Shown: in pieces, positions 15,764 to 24,533 of the stretch
Numbering within the stretch: the first letter of the stretch is position 1
Layout: each line of letters begins with the position of its first letter
DNA from: a virus
Virus record (IMG/VR): IMGVR_UViG_3300034082_004767
Coordinates: 1-49,903 of that record
DNA: 49,903 nucleotides
Strand: one strand, 5' to 3'
The notes under the pieces: generated by a model
What the model saw: only the letters and a program-made list of their open reading frames with translations
What the model was told of the DNA's origin: nothing
The model's database searches: none
Position numbers and translations under genes: made by a program

Positions 15764-16572
15764 GAAAAATTTTTACAAAACTAAAAAATAATTTAAAACA
15801 ATTTGATTTTGAGTTAGAATCTAGTTCATCAAATTATACAATTAAATTAACACCTAAAAAGGACATGATTGTAGATGATGAATCGATTAAAATATTCAAA
15901 GACTTTTTTAAAATTTTAGAAGATGAGGGAGTTCTTAATATTTCAGATGTGATGATGCAATTCGGCAAAAAGATATCACGGTCAAAATGGGCAACGACTC
16001 CTTGGAAATGTCAATCGTTTAATTCTGAATCAGATTTGAAAAAAATAATCGGTGAAAAAATACATTTGGTAGAAATTTTTGTTGAATTAGCTGATCTTGA
16101 ATATCACGAAACAAATAACCACAAAAGAAATATTGATTACATTCAAAATTTTTTAGATAATAACACAGATTTATTATATAATATTGAATTAAATGTAAAA
16201 AAAGATATAAAAATCGGGAACACATCTCGTTTGGTTGAAAGAATACTACATAATGATCAAAATTTTTGGATAGTAGAATATGATTCTAAACTAATACTAG
16301 TAACAGAAATAGAGAATAAATTAACTGCTGTTTCTTCTATAAGATATACTCTTTCGGCAGAATCATTTTATGTTGTATCAGTTTATACACTTCCTGGATA
16401 TAGAAGAAAAGGATTTTCATTTATCTTGCATAAATATATACAAGATAAAACTGGATTAAAATATAATACAAGACTATCATTAACAAAATCTGGATTAGGT
16501 CATATGCTTTCAAATAGAAAAAAACTTATATCTGAAAATATGAAACATATTAAAAGTTTTAAAAATTTCTAA
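15760..16572 (+). CDS. GNAT-like acetyltransferase with a leader-like C-terminus
   Basis: 270 residues. The C-terminal third looks like a GNAT acetyl-CoA domain: strands ESFYVVSVYTLPGYRRKGFS, where YRRKGFS corresponds to the R/Q-x-x-G-x-(G/A) pyrophosphate loop, and a following helix ILHKYIQDKT. The N-terminal 150 residues are not recognised. The protein ends ENMKHIKSFKNF, so its last ten residues equal a copy of the N-terminal leader found on other genes. Start ATG 15760 overlaps the preceding stop. Substrate unknown. Confidence 0.65.
   Translation: MRKIFTKLKNNLKQFDFELESSSSNYTIKLTPKKDMIVDDESIKIFKDFFKILEDEGVLNISDVMMQFGKKISRSKWATTPWKCQSFNSESDLKKIIGEKIHLVEIFVELADLEYHETNNHKRNIDYIQNFLDNNTDLLYNIELNVKKDIKIGNTSRLVERILHNDQNFWIVEYDSKLILVTEIENKLTAVSSIRYTLSAESFYVVSVYTLPGYRRKGFSFILHKYIQDKTGLKYNTRLSLTKSGLGHMLSNRKKLISENMKHIKSFKNF
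16540..16572 (+). other. Orphan leader sequence MKHIKSFKNF at a gene end
   Basis: ATG 16540 opens a ten-codon frame, MKHIKSFKNF then TAA, that is also the in-frame C-terminus of the GNAT-like protein. It looks like a detached leader module. The next gene, 48 nt later, begins with its own MKHIKKINEF. Confidence 0.5.
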
Positions 16573-16620
16573 AAAACATTTTTTAAATATAATATATACT
16601 AAAAAATAAAATAAAAAAAA

Positions 16621-16860
16621 ATGAAACATATTAAAAAAATAAATGAATTCAATGACATAGAAGATTCTTATGAAAGAGATGATAATTCACCATCTGATGA
16701 TTGGATGAATGATGAAGAACAAATTGAAACTATGTGGCATCTAGAATTCGATGATAAAGAACCAACTCCAACTGAAAAAATGGAGTGGTATCACAAAATG
16801 AGAACAAAAGGTTTTGATGGAATATTAATATTCGATGTGGTTGGTCATTTGATGGATTAA
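16621..16860 (+). CDS. Small acidic protein with leader, 79 aa
   Basis: Starts MKHIKKINEFNDIE, followed by a strongly acidic 65-residue body (SPSDDWMNDEEQIETMWHLE). A run AATATATACT plus an A-rich leader of about 25 nt precedes it. No recognised domain; a small head cargo or scaffold-like peptide is possible. Confidence 0.65.
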   Translation: MKHIKKINEFNDIEDSYERDDNSPSDDWMNDEEQIETMWHLEFDDKEPTPTEKMEWYHKMRTKGFDGILIFDVVGHLMD

Positions 16861-16908
16861 TTTGCATAAAATTACTACATTTGTGATATAATTAAATAAA
16901 TAAGAGAA

Positions 16909-17340
16909 ATGCAACATTTAAAACTATTTGAAAACTTTAAAAATGTTAAAACCATCAGAGATTTGATTGGTGATTTTCAATCTACTCTATTATTTCCATA
17001 TAAAGTAGGAAATTTTACTTTTAATAAGTATTTTATAAAAACAACAAATGGAGTTATAGTTAATGGATTTTCCTCTAAAGAAGAATTCAATTTTAATTTA
17101 GATAAAGAAATTCACGTTAAAGATAATCTAGTATATTCAATTTCAAATAAGTACCGCGCAATTGGATGTTTAGGAATAAAAGATGGTGAGATTTTAATTT
17201 ATTCCGACATACCTGGAGACTATCAGGGATCTGCATGGAAAGGCAACACTTTTTATGTGTATGGACACGATGGTCGTGAAAAAATAAATTTAGATGATTT
17301 AGGAGAATCCGGATTTGCTGATAGAGGTGATCTATATTAA
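16909..17340 (+). CDS. Hypothetical protein with leader, 143 aa
   Basis: Starts MQHLKLFENFKN, a variant of the shared leader. The body is beta-rich with Gly turns (NTFYVYGHDGREKINLDDLG near the end). TACATTTG at 16873-16880, a Bacteroidota-type -7 box, lies about 28 nt upstream. It is convergent with and overlaps by 4 nt the endonuclease gene on the other strand. Function unknown. Confidence 0.68.
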   Translation: MQHLKLFENFKNVKTIRDLIGDFQSTLLFPYKVGNFTFNKYFIKTTNGVIVNGFSSKEEFNFNLDKEIHVKDNLVYSISNKYRAIGCLGIKDGEILIYSDIPGDYQGSAWKGNTFYVYGHDGREKINLDDLGESGFADRGDLY

Positions 17341-18917
17341 TTATTTAATTCCCATTTAATCTTCCCACAATCCCAAACTCTTGGTAAATCCAACTCAGAC
17401 TCTGAAAGTCCAGTTATACTTCTTTTGAAATTCGATTTATGAACTCTTTTGAAGTCCACTAGATATTTATAATCTGGCTTAGTTTCATAAGCCTTTTGAA
17501 ATCCTAACTTTTCATAGAGTATTCCCCTGCTCCAATCTTTATCAGAATAACTTATTATTCTGGTAGGTAAATATTCTTTTGTAAAAAATGTTAAAATCTT
17601 AGAAGCTCCGCCAACAACACTGAATCCAGATTTATTACAGAATCTGTTTAGATTCCATTCAGTTTCTTTCATTTTCTTTCTTCCTTCAAATTTATCAAAT
17701 GTCATTAAACTAACTAATTCAGAATCAAAGAATAATCCAATCTTAACTTTTGAATTCACATAACCTTGAATGTGATTTTTATCCAAAAAATCTTTCACTA
17801 AAACAGAATCATTTATTTCTCTTACTTCACACTTTCTCGCCATAATAATTGAACTTTTTCCTAAAATATTCTGAATCTGACTTTTCAATATATCAGATTT
17901 TTCATCCCAATCATCTTCCCATATGTGAAAAATACGAATTTCTTTTTCTTCAAAGAATTCACTTTTCTCAATATGAAAAGTCTTTTCTTTATAAACGTCT
18001 GAATGCCAGTAAACTCCATTGAACTCAAATCCTAATTTGAAATAGGGCAAATAAATATCAATTTCTTTCCTATCAATCCTAAAGTTCTGAATTATTTCAC
18101 CAGGATAAATTGATTCAATAAAATTGAATAATTTAATTTCTTTTCCTGATTGATGAGTATCAACTGGATTACAAATAGTACATATGGTGGTTTTATATTT
18201 TATTCTTTTTGAATAAACATCAATTCCAATTTCAAATTCATGATCTTTATTGTTATCACATCTGAAAAGAGATTCACCATCTTTTAAATATTTTAAATAA
18301 TTTGGATCATTTGCAATTTTGAAGTTTGATTTTCTAAATTTCTCACTTTTTTTATTGTTTCCTTCTCCCCAGTTCTTTATATAAGTCTGAGTCTTTTTTT
18401 CTTTTGTTTCAGAAGACTGTGATATATTTTCAACACCCCACCTTTCTATGTTGGTTGTTTTCATTTTATTCAAAATTTCTTCATTTTGCAAATGATGTTC
18501 TTTTCCAAACTTTTCTATATTATTCTCTTTTATCTTTTTTTGAATTTCTTTGGATTGAGATATAAACTCAACTCCCCATTTTTCTAAGTTTGTTTTTTTA
18601 GATTTTTCTTTAACAGAATCTAATTGGAATACATTCTCAACTCCCCATTTTTCTAAATTATTCTTTTTTAATTTACATTTTCTACATAGATAATCTCCTC
18701 CAGTATATCCATATTTAAAGTAGTCTTTAAATACTAGATTTTTCTCTACACCACATTCATCACACTTCACAAGTATCTCTGACCTTGATGCGTGCGTCAA
18801 ATTTTCTATTGAAACTTGAACAACATCTTTTACTCTAAGATCCTTTTCAAAGAACTTCTGATAATGATTGAAATTTGCTGAATTTATTGTTATTGATACT
18901 TGATCACTTATTATCAT
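17337..18917 (-). CDS. VSR-like homing endonuclease, 526 aa
   Basis: Residues 1-85 carry two CxxC pairs (CDEC, CRKC). Residues 86-185 hold four to five repeats of the type N-(L/I)-E-(K/R)-W-G-V-E-N-(V/I)-x-Q, a DNA-binding NUMOD-like array common in phage homing enzymes. The nuclease domain at 255-350 has KEIDIYLPYFKLGFEFNGVY with WHSD and FHIWEDDW, the pattern of the Vsr-related EDxHD family such as I-Bth0305I. The C-terminus (DYKYLVDFKRVHKSNFKRS, VWDCGKIKWEL) is a shared DNA-contact tail. It overlaps its upstream neighbour by 14 nt and lies beside prohead genes, its probable homing target region. Confidence 0.85.
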   Translation of the reverse strand: MIISDQVSITINSANFNHYQKFFEKDLRVKDVVQVSIENLTHASRSEILVKCDECGVEKNLVFKDYFKYGYTGGDYLCRKCKLKKNNLEKWGVENVFQLDSVKEKSKKTNLEKWGVEFISQSKEIQKKIKENNIEKFGKEHHLQNEEILNKMKTTNIERWGVENISQSSETKEKKTQTYIKNWGEGNNKKSEKFRKSNFKIANDPNYLKYLKDGESLFRCDNNKDHEFEIGIDVYSKRIKYKTTICTICNPVDTHQSGKEIKLFNFIESIYPGEIIQNFRIDRKEIDIYLPYFKLGFEFNGVYWHSDVYKEKTFHIEKSEFFEEKEIRIFHIWEDDWDEKSDILKSQIQNILGKSSIIMARKCEVREINDSVLVKDFLDKNHIQGYVNSKVKIGLFFDSELVSLMTFDKFEGRKKMKETEWNLNRFCNKSGFSVVGGASKILTFFTKEYLPTRIISYSDKDWSRGILYEKLGFQKAYETKPDYKYLVDFKRVHKSNFKRSITGLSESELDLPRVWDCGKIKWELNN

Positions 18918-20448
18918 TATTTAGGTTTTTATTTATATTCAATTCAAATACAATTGTTCCAGAATCATATATTCTGAAATAGTTAAGTTTGTTCATTATT
19001 TGATGTTCGGTCAATGATATATCAAATCCCTCTTTTATTAGGTCAGATTTATTGAAATTTGATTTATTTATTCTCAGAGTATAATCTTTATGGAAGTATG
19101 AGTATTCCGGATTTTTTCTAAGTATCTCTTTGAATCCTATATTTTTATATGATTCATATAATGGCCAATCTATACTTGTGCAATAAATTAAACTTTTCGG
19201 ATTAAATGTTAATATTAAGTGGTTCAATAATTTTTGAAATGATGCTGGTATGTTATAATTCAATTTATTGCAGAATCTTTTTATTTCGTAACTATTAGAA
19301 GAATTTGATCTGCATATAGATATGGTGCTTATTAAATTTTCTTTAAGAAAAAGTCCAAATCTATACTTTGTTATATAGTGTCCATTAATATGATTTTCAT
19401 TCAAGAAATTCTTAGTTTCAATTAGAGAAATTTCTGATATTATACATTCATCCAAATTGATGCTAATATTTTTAGATATTAAATTTACTATCATAGATTT
19501 TACTATTTCTTTTTTATTTTTCCAATCATCTTCCCATACATGCACCACCTTTATTCCTAACTCCTCAAAAAAAATACTTTTATCTCTGTGATAATTTTTT
19601 TCTTTATATTTTTCAGAGTGCCACCATAATCCATTACACTCAAATGCCAGATTCATATCAGGCAGATAAATATCCATTTCATATTTTTTGAACATCTTAC
19701 ACTTCCTTATTACTTGAGTATTTGCGTTCTTTTCTATAAAATCAGCAACATCCATCTCAAAAAAAGAATCATTGTTGTTTGGATTACAATTCAAGCATAT
19801 TTTAATATTACCACGATTTCTTTGACTGAATAATGACCTAGTTATAGAAAATGATTTAGAACAATCATTGCAAAATAAATGAAAATTATATTTATCCATA
19901 CTTTCAACAAGATATCCAAGGCTTTCTATATTTTTTTTCGATTTTATCGTATTCGTCTCTGATAATACTTCTTTAATCTTTTTAGATTTCTCTTTATTGA
20001 TTTCTTTATTTTTCGATATGTTGTTTACTCCATATTTCTCTATTACCGTTTCAGATCTTTTTTGATTTATTTCTATTCTTTTTTCTTCACTGAATCCTTC
20101 TTTTGTGGAATTCGCTTTTTCAGTCATTAAATTTCTCAAATCCTTGTCATAGTTACACAACGACATCTTTTTTATTCTTGACTCTTTTATCTTATCATCT
20201 TTATGTGTATGCTCTGCTGCACATTTTTTAGAACAATATTTTCTATATCCCTGTGAAAATTTTATGAATTTAACTTTTGTTTCACAGTTTTTACAACTTG
20301 GTGTTTTAGAAAATCCATTTTGAAAAAGCCAGACATATTCACTCAGTGATATATCCTCCTCCTTTACAAATTCTATCATCTCATCATAAAATTCTTTATG
20401 ATCTCTTTTTAATTTCTTCTCAGTCAATCTATTGGTTGTTTTGAACAT
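18904..20448 (-). CDS. VSR-like homing endonuclease, 514 aa
   Basis: Second member of the family, immediately upstream on the minus strand. N-terminal zinc site (CKNC, YCSKKC) with DEMIEFVKEEDISLSEYVWL, then KYGVNNISKNKEIN as a single repeat, a second zinc ribbon (CNDC, CLNC), and the nuclease MDIYLPDMNLAFECNGLWWH followed by VVHVWEDDW. The tail ends YRIYDSG-type (IYDSGTIVFEL). It differs from its neighbour enough to be an old duplication or separate acquisition. Divergent from the prohead protease gene. Confidence 0.85.
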   Translation of the reverse strand: MFKTTNRLTEKKLKRDHKEFYDEMIEFVKEEDISLSEYVWLFQNGFSKTPSCKNCETKVKFIKFSQGYRKYCSKKCAAEHTHKDDKIKESRIKKMSLCNYDKDLRNLMTEKANSTKEGFSEEKRIEINQKRSETVIEKYGVNNISKNKEINKEKSKKIKEVLSETNTIKSKKNIESLGYLVESMDKYNFHLFCNDCSKSFSITRSLFSQRNRGNIKICLNCNPNNNDSFFEMDVADFIEKNANTQVIRKCKMFKKYEMDIYLPDMNLAFECNGLWWHSEKYKEKNYHRDKSIFFEELGIKVVHVWEDDWKNKKEIVKSMIVNLISKNISINLDECIISEISLIETKNFLNENHINGHYITKYRFGLFLKENLISTISICRSNSSNSYEIKRFCNKLNYNIPASFQKLLNHLILTFNPKSLIYCTSIDWPLYESYKNIGFKEILRKNPEYSYFHKDYTLRINKSNFNKSDLIKEGFDISLTEHQIMNKLNYFRIYDSGTIVFELNINKNLNNDNK

Positions 20449-20540
20449 GTATTTAATCTCTTTTACCTATATATCAAGTTCTGTGTTTCCCCTCCTTGTT
20501 ATAAAAAATCCACCTTTATTTTTTTTGGTTTTTTACACTT

Positions 20541-20550
20541 CAATATATAT
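20541..20550 (+). promoter_or_regulatory. Promoter box CAATATATAT upstream of prohead protease
   Basis: The stretch TTTTTTACACTTCAATATATA ends here; the same T-run plus AATATATA layout occurs at 7043-7064 and 26973-26992. About 22 nt of A-rich leader runs to ATG 20573. Confidence 0.5.
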
Positions 20551-20572
20551 CTGAAAATAAAGCAAAAATTAT

Positions 20573-22663
20573 ATGAAATCAGTACTAATTGTAGAAAATG
20601 CAACTAACTCGTTATCACTCAATGAGAATGCAAGTCCTAAAAGAGATGAATATCTTTTAAGCGGTGTGTTCACTGAGTTTGATATCGTTAATAGGAATGA
20701 AAGAATCTACACCGCAGAAAAATTCTTACCTGCTCTACAAGAGTTAAATGAGAGAATAACTTCACTTGGCGTAGTTTATGGTGAATTTGACCATCCCGAT
20801 GTTTTTGACACTTCGCTTTCAAGGTCTTCACACATTTTGAAAAAGGCAGCTTTCGTTAGAGAGTCTAACAGAGTTGAAGGTGAGATAAGATTATTAAATA
20901 CTTATTGGGGCAAAGAGGCTAAGGCACTTGTCAGTGATGGTTGTCCAATATTTGTATCATCAAGAGCAGCAGGTGTAACTGAGGCGAATGGTACAGTTAG
21001 TCTTAAAAAATTATTCACTTACGATATCGTAGCAGATCCTGGATTTTCATCTGCGAGAATGAACATAGTAACTCTTAACGAGTCACTTGGTTATAACAAA
21101 AAATCAAATTTCAGAATCTATGAGATGAAAGATGAATCAAAAATTAATGAATTATTCAACATGAACGCAAATGACTTTGTAACAAAAAAGCAGTTGACTG
21201 ATTATTCTAATTATTTAGTTAATGAGTTGTCAACAACAAAGAAGTCGGTTAAAACGGCTTTGAACAAGGGAAATCTTAACCCTAAGAAAATGGAACAACT
21301 TTTAGAATACTATGATGAGTTGAACAAGACTAATTCACAGATTGTGAAGTATCTTGATTACTTAGCAGAAAAAGTACAGATTGTTGTTAATGAGAACAAT
21401 ACTTTAAGATCTACTCAAGATAAGTTGATCAAACACAATGATTACTTAGCTGAGAGTTTAGAGAAGTCTATAAACTATACTGAATATATCGCAGAAAAAC
21501 TTGATAAGAATATTGAGTATTCTGAGTATATCGCAGAAAACTTGGATAAGAATATTTCTTATGGTGAGTATTTAGCTGAACATCTTGATAAGAACATTGC
21601 TTACTCTGAGTACTTAGCAGAAAATTTAGATAAGAATATTGAGTATTCTGAGTATATCGCAGAGAATTTAGATAAGAATATTTCTTATGCTGAATATGTT
21701 GCAGAGAACTTAGACAATTCAATTGCTTACTCTGAGTACTTAGCTGAACATGTTGAAGGTAACATTGCTTATGCTGAGTATATCGCAGAGAACTTGGATG
21801 ATAACATTGCTTACTCTGAGTATATCGCAGAGAATCTTGATAAGTCTATATCATACTCTGGTTTGATAGTAGAAAAATTAAAAGGTAACAAAAGATTGTT
21901 TGAATCTTATGGATCTGAGGAAGATGAAATGCCATCTTTGGATGACATGGGATTTGAACAAGTTAAAGAAGAAGAAGAAGATGATATGATGATGATGGGT
22001 GATGAACATATGTATCCATCAGTTGATGAAACTCCAGTGATGGTAGGTTCCTATGACGAAGAGGAAGAAGGTGAAGACGGAGAATGTCTTACTTGTGGTT
22101 CCGATGAAGAAGAGGAGGAAACCTACGAATCAACTGGTGATTCTGATACAGAGTTATCTAAATCTATTGATAAATTGATCGAAGAGGCTAAAAAACGTAA
22201 AGTCGCTGAAACAACCGATCTACATTTCTTGAAGTTTCTTAACAAAACTCAGGTAGACAGTTTCTACAGCCTCACAAATGAGGACCAAGAAGCAGTAAAA
22301 CTTTACATAAACGAAAAAAGTTTCTTTAGCACGAAAGAAGTGCTTAGTCTAATATCTGAAGCGTTAAGTTCAAAAGAAGAAACTCTTGAACAAAGAGTAA
22401 TAAGAATGATGCCAGAAAACGTAAAACCAATCTGGAATCAATTGAACGAGAGTTCTAGAAAGTCAGTTCTATCACAGGCTAGACTTTACCCTGAAGATGT
22501 GTTGAAAACAGAATCACAAGTTGAACACTTCTGGTTGACTAGAAATCTTAAAAAGAATGAATCTGTGACTAAGAAATTAGTTTCACATGAAGCGTTAATT
22601 CAAGAAGATAAATTATCTGACAACGAGTTAACATCAATCATGGAAAGATTCAAAAACCTTTAA
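20573..22663 (+). CDS. 21: Prohead protease fused to scaffold (gp21-gp22-like), 696 aa
   Basis: Residues 20-170 are a T4 gp21-type serine protease: VVYGEFDHPDVFDTSLS carries the catalytic His and CPIFVSSRAAG the catalytic Ser, with DIVADPGF after it. Residues 175-290 are helical with a coiled coil. Residues 288-439 hold eleven 14-residue repeats of type YSEYIAENLDKNI. A Glu/Asp-rich segment with a lone CLTC follows, then a charged helical C-terminus. T4 has separate protease (212 aa) and scaffold gp22 genes; here they seem fused, so protease and core are made 1:1. (I/L/V)-A-E in ten of the repeats (I-V-E in the last) matches the gp21 cut rule. Confidence 0.9.
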   Translation: MKSVLIVENATNSLSLNENASPKRDEYLLSGVFTEFDIVNRNERIYTAEKFLPALQELNERITSLGVVYGEFDHPDVFDTSLSRSSHILKKAAFVRESNRVEGEIRLLNTYWGKEAKALVSDGCPIFVSSRAAGVTEANGTVSLKKLFTYDIVADPGFSSARMNIVTLNESLGYNKKSNFRIYEMKDESKINELFNMNANDFVTKKQLTDYSNYLVNELSTTKKSVKTALNKGNLNPKKMEQLLEYYDELNKTNSQIVKYLDYLAEKVQIVVNENNTLRSTQDKLIKHNDYLAESLEKSINYTEYIAEKLDKNIEYSEYIAENLDKNISYGEYLAEHLDKNIAYSEYLAENLDKNIEYSEYIAENLDKNISYAEYVAENLDNSIAYSEYLAEHVEGNIAYAEYIAENLDDNIAYSEYIAENLDKSISYSGLIVEKLKGNKRLFESYGSEEDEMPSLDDMGFEQVKEEEEDDMMMMGDEHMYPSVDETPVMVGSYDEEEEGEDGECLTCGSDEEEEETYESTGDSDTELSKSIDKLIEEAKKRKVAETTDLHFLKFLNKTQVDSFYSLTNEDQEAVKLYINEKSFFSTKEVLSLISEALSSKEETLEQRVIRMMPENVKPIWNQLNESSRKSVLSQARLYPEDVLKTESQVEHFWLTRNLKKNESVTKKLVSHEALIQEDKLSDNELTSIMERFKNL
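21434..21889 (+). repeat. Eleven 42-bp tandem repeats in the scaffold region
   Basis: Period is exactly 42 nt from CAC 21434, coding for units such as YSEYIAENLDKNIE, YGEYLAEHLDKNIA and YAEYVAENLDNSIA. Ten of eleven carry (I/L/V)-A-E; the last has I-V-E. Codon choice varies between units (for example ATCGCAGAA, TTAGCTGAA), so selection acts on the protein. Confidence 0.92.
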
Positions 22664-22704
22664 TCTACAGGTTTAAGTAGAAATAAAAATTAAAATTAAA
22701 AATT

Positions 22705-24462
22705 ATGTCACATATTAGAATAGACAAACAAAAAGCCGTTAAGAAGTGGACTCCAGTATTGGAGAACATGGGCGTTACGGGTGACAGAGTCGAATGGATG
22801 TCAGAATTGGCTGAATTCCACTCTATTAACGAAAACGCTTACGCTAACGCAACTACTGCAGGTATGGGAGCTGTTGTAAATCCAGGTCTTAGTTCACTGC
22901 CAGGTCTTGCTGGTCCAAGTTTTAATCCTGGATTAGGAATAGGATCTGCACTTGGTTCACAAGTGGGATCAGGTGACCTTGGTCAAAACTTACTTCCAGT
23001 AGCTATGAAAATCGCGGGTCAAACTATCGGTCTTGATCTTGTAGCGGTTAAACCTACTCCAGGTCCAAAAATTGATCTTCTTTATATTGATTTCCAATAT
23101 GACGATCTTACAAATGGTACTACTACTGGTCGTCCACAAGTATTCAAATTAAATGCTACTACTATTGCACCAATCTCAGCAACTCTTTCAGCCTTTGTAT
23201 CTAGCAATGGTAGACTTACTCAAGGTGGTATTGATGGTACTCAAGTATTTGTTGCGTTTAACACATTAGGATCAGGAACTGCAGGAGTATTGACTACTTC
23301 ACTTCCTGGTGCTAACGTACAAGGATTGTTAGAGTTTCTTGGTTTCTCAAGAATTGATGGTCTCCCAATGTTTAAAGCTTACAGACAGTCAAATGCAACT
23401 GGTCAAGCTACTGGTTCAGGAGGAGTTGGAGGATATCCTTTCTACTTTGATCAAACTTTGAATACATTCGGTCCTACTGGATCAATGTTGACTTCTTTAC
23501 AATCAGGTAATTTTGGTGGTGTTACTGCATCTACTTTTGGTACTGCAGCAGTAGAATTGATATCAGCTCTTGAAGATCACCTTCCTGGATTCTCTGCAAA
23601 CTGGACAGCTGCTGCTTCAAGTGGTGACTACCCAATGAGTCGTCAGGATGATGATGATAGATACTCAGGTGTTATCGGTCCAAAAATTTCTTCTAAATCA
23701 GTAGCAGTAGGTACTATTGAAGTATCAACATCTCTTAGAAGAACTGAAATTGAGGATATCAAAGCTAACACTGGTATGGATATCGTTCAAAAAATGGAAT
23801 CTATCCTTGTTAATGAACTTTCTCAGACAATTTCTAAACAAATCGTTAAGAAAATCTTTGAATTAGGAGATACTAACAGAACAAATGCACCTGCTTATGG
23901 TGGGCCAGCTACATTCGTTGGTGTTCCTGGAACTGCAACTATCTTTGACTTAGATACTTCATATGTTAACGCAAATGGTGGTATCGGTGGTGAAACTACT
24001 CACGCTGTTCAAAGAAAACTTGTAACTAAGTTGGCACACGCTTCTAACTACATTGCAACAGAAGGTCGTGTTGGCCCTGCTCAGTATGCAATCACAAACG
24101 GAGGTCTTGCTGCTTCACTTATGGATATTGCTGGTTACACTGTTAACCCGTTAAAATCTAAAATGAACTCACAAGGTCAATTATATCCTGTAGGAACAAT
24201 TGGAGATATTCAAATCTACGTTGATCCATATCAGAGATATAACGATAACAGAATCGTTCTTGGTAGAAAGAACAACCCAGATCAACCTGGTTTGATTTTC
24301 GTTCCATACTTGATGGCTCAATCTATAAGCATCATCTCTGAGGCAACTTTTGCTCCAAGGATGCTTTTGCGTTCTAGATACGCTATTACTGACGTGGGTT
24401 TCTTCCCAGAGAAGCAATTCATGACAATGTATGTTGTGGATGCTGCACAATTCTTGAACTAA
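22705..24462 (+). CDS. 23: Major capsid protein, gp23-like
   Basis: 585 residues, T4 gp23 being 521. It forms the hexamers of the head shell. The N-terminal prosequence contains MSELAE (site 35-37) and SINE (41-43), either fitting the prohead protease rule, so the mature protein probably starts near Asn44 (NAYANATTAGMGAVV). Family signatures: SSKSVAVGTIEVSTSLRRTE near 330, IEDIKANTGMDIVQKMESIL, and a C-terminal GFFPEKQFMTMYVVDAAQF. Follows the protease-scaffold gene by 41 nt with an A-rich leader, as in T4 order 21-22-23. A strong terminator follows. Confidence 0.95.
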   Translation: MSHIRIDKQKAVKKWTPVLENMGVTGDRVEWMSELAEFHSINENAYANATTAGMGAVVNPGLSSLPGLAGPSFNPGLGIGSALGSQVGSGDLGQNLLPVAMKIAGQTIGLDLVAVKPTPGPKIDLLYIDFQYDDLTNGTTTGRPQVFKLNATTIAPISATLSAFVSSNGRLTQGGIDGTQVFVAFNTLGSGTAGVLTTSLPGANVQGLLEFLGFSRIDGLPMFKAYRQSNATGQATGSGGVGGYPFYFDQTLNTFGPTGSMLTSLQSGNFGGVTASTFGTAAVELISALEDHLPGFSANWTAAASSGDYPMSRQDDDDRYSGVIGPKISSKSVAVGTIEVSTSLRRTEIEDIKANTGMDIVQKMESILVNELSQTISKQIVKKIFELGDTNRTNAPAYGGPATFVGVPGTATIFDLDTSYVNANGGIGGETTHAVQRKLVTKLAHASNYIATEGRVGPAQYAITNGGLAASLMDIAGYTVNPLKSKMNSQGQLYPVGTIGDIQIYVDPYQRYNDNRIVLGRKNNPDQPGLIFVPYLMAQSISIISEATFAPRMLLRSRYAITDVGFFPEKQFMTMYVVDAAQFLN

Positions 24463-24486
24463 TTCTTAATAGAATAGTTAAAAATA

Positions 24487-24519
24487 AAAACACCTCCCCT
24501 AAAAAGGAGGTGTTTTTTT
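24487..24519 (+). terminator. Rho-independent terminator after major capsid gene
   Basis: An 11-bp stem (AAAACACCTCC with its complement GGAGGTGTTTT) and an eight-base loop, followed by a T-run, 24 nt after the capsid stop. Confidence 0.92.
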
Positions 24520-24533
24520 ATATATACTATACA

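Noticed and set aside
21468-21722. Minus-strand ORF with repeats of type YTQNTQYSY
   Set aside because: It is an antisense shadow of the scaffold repeats in the prohead protease gene.
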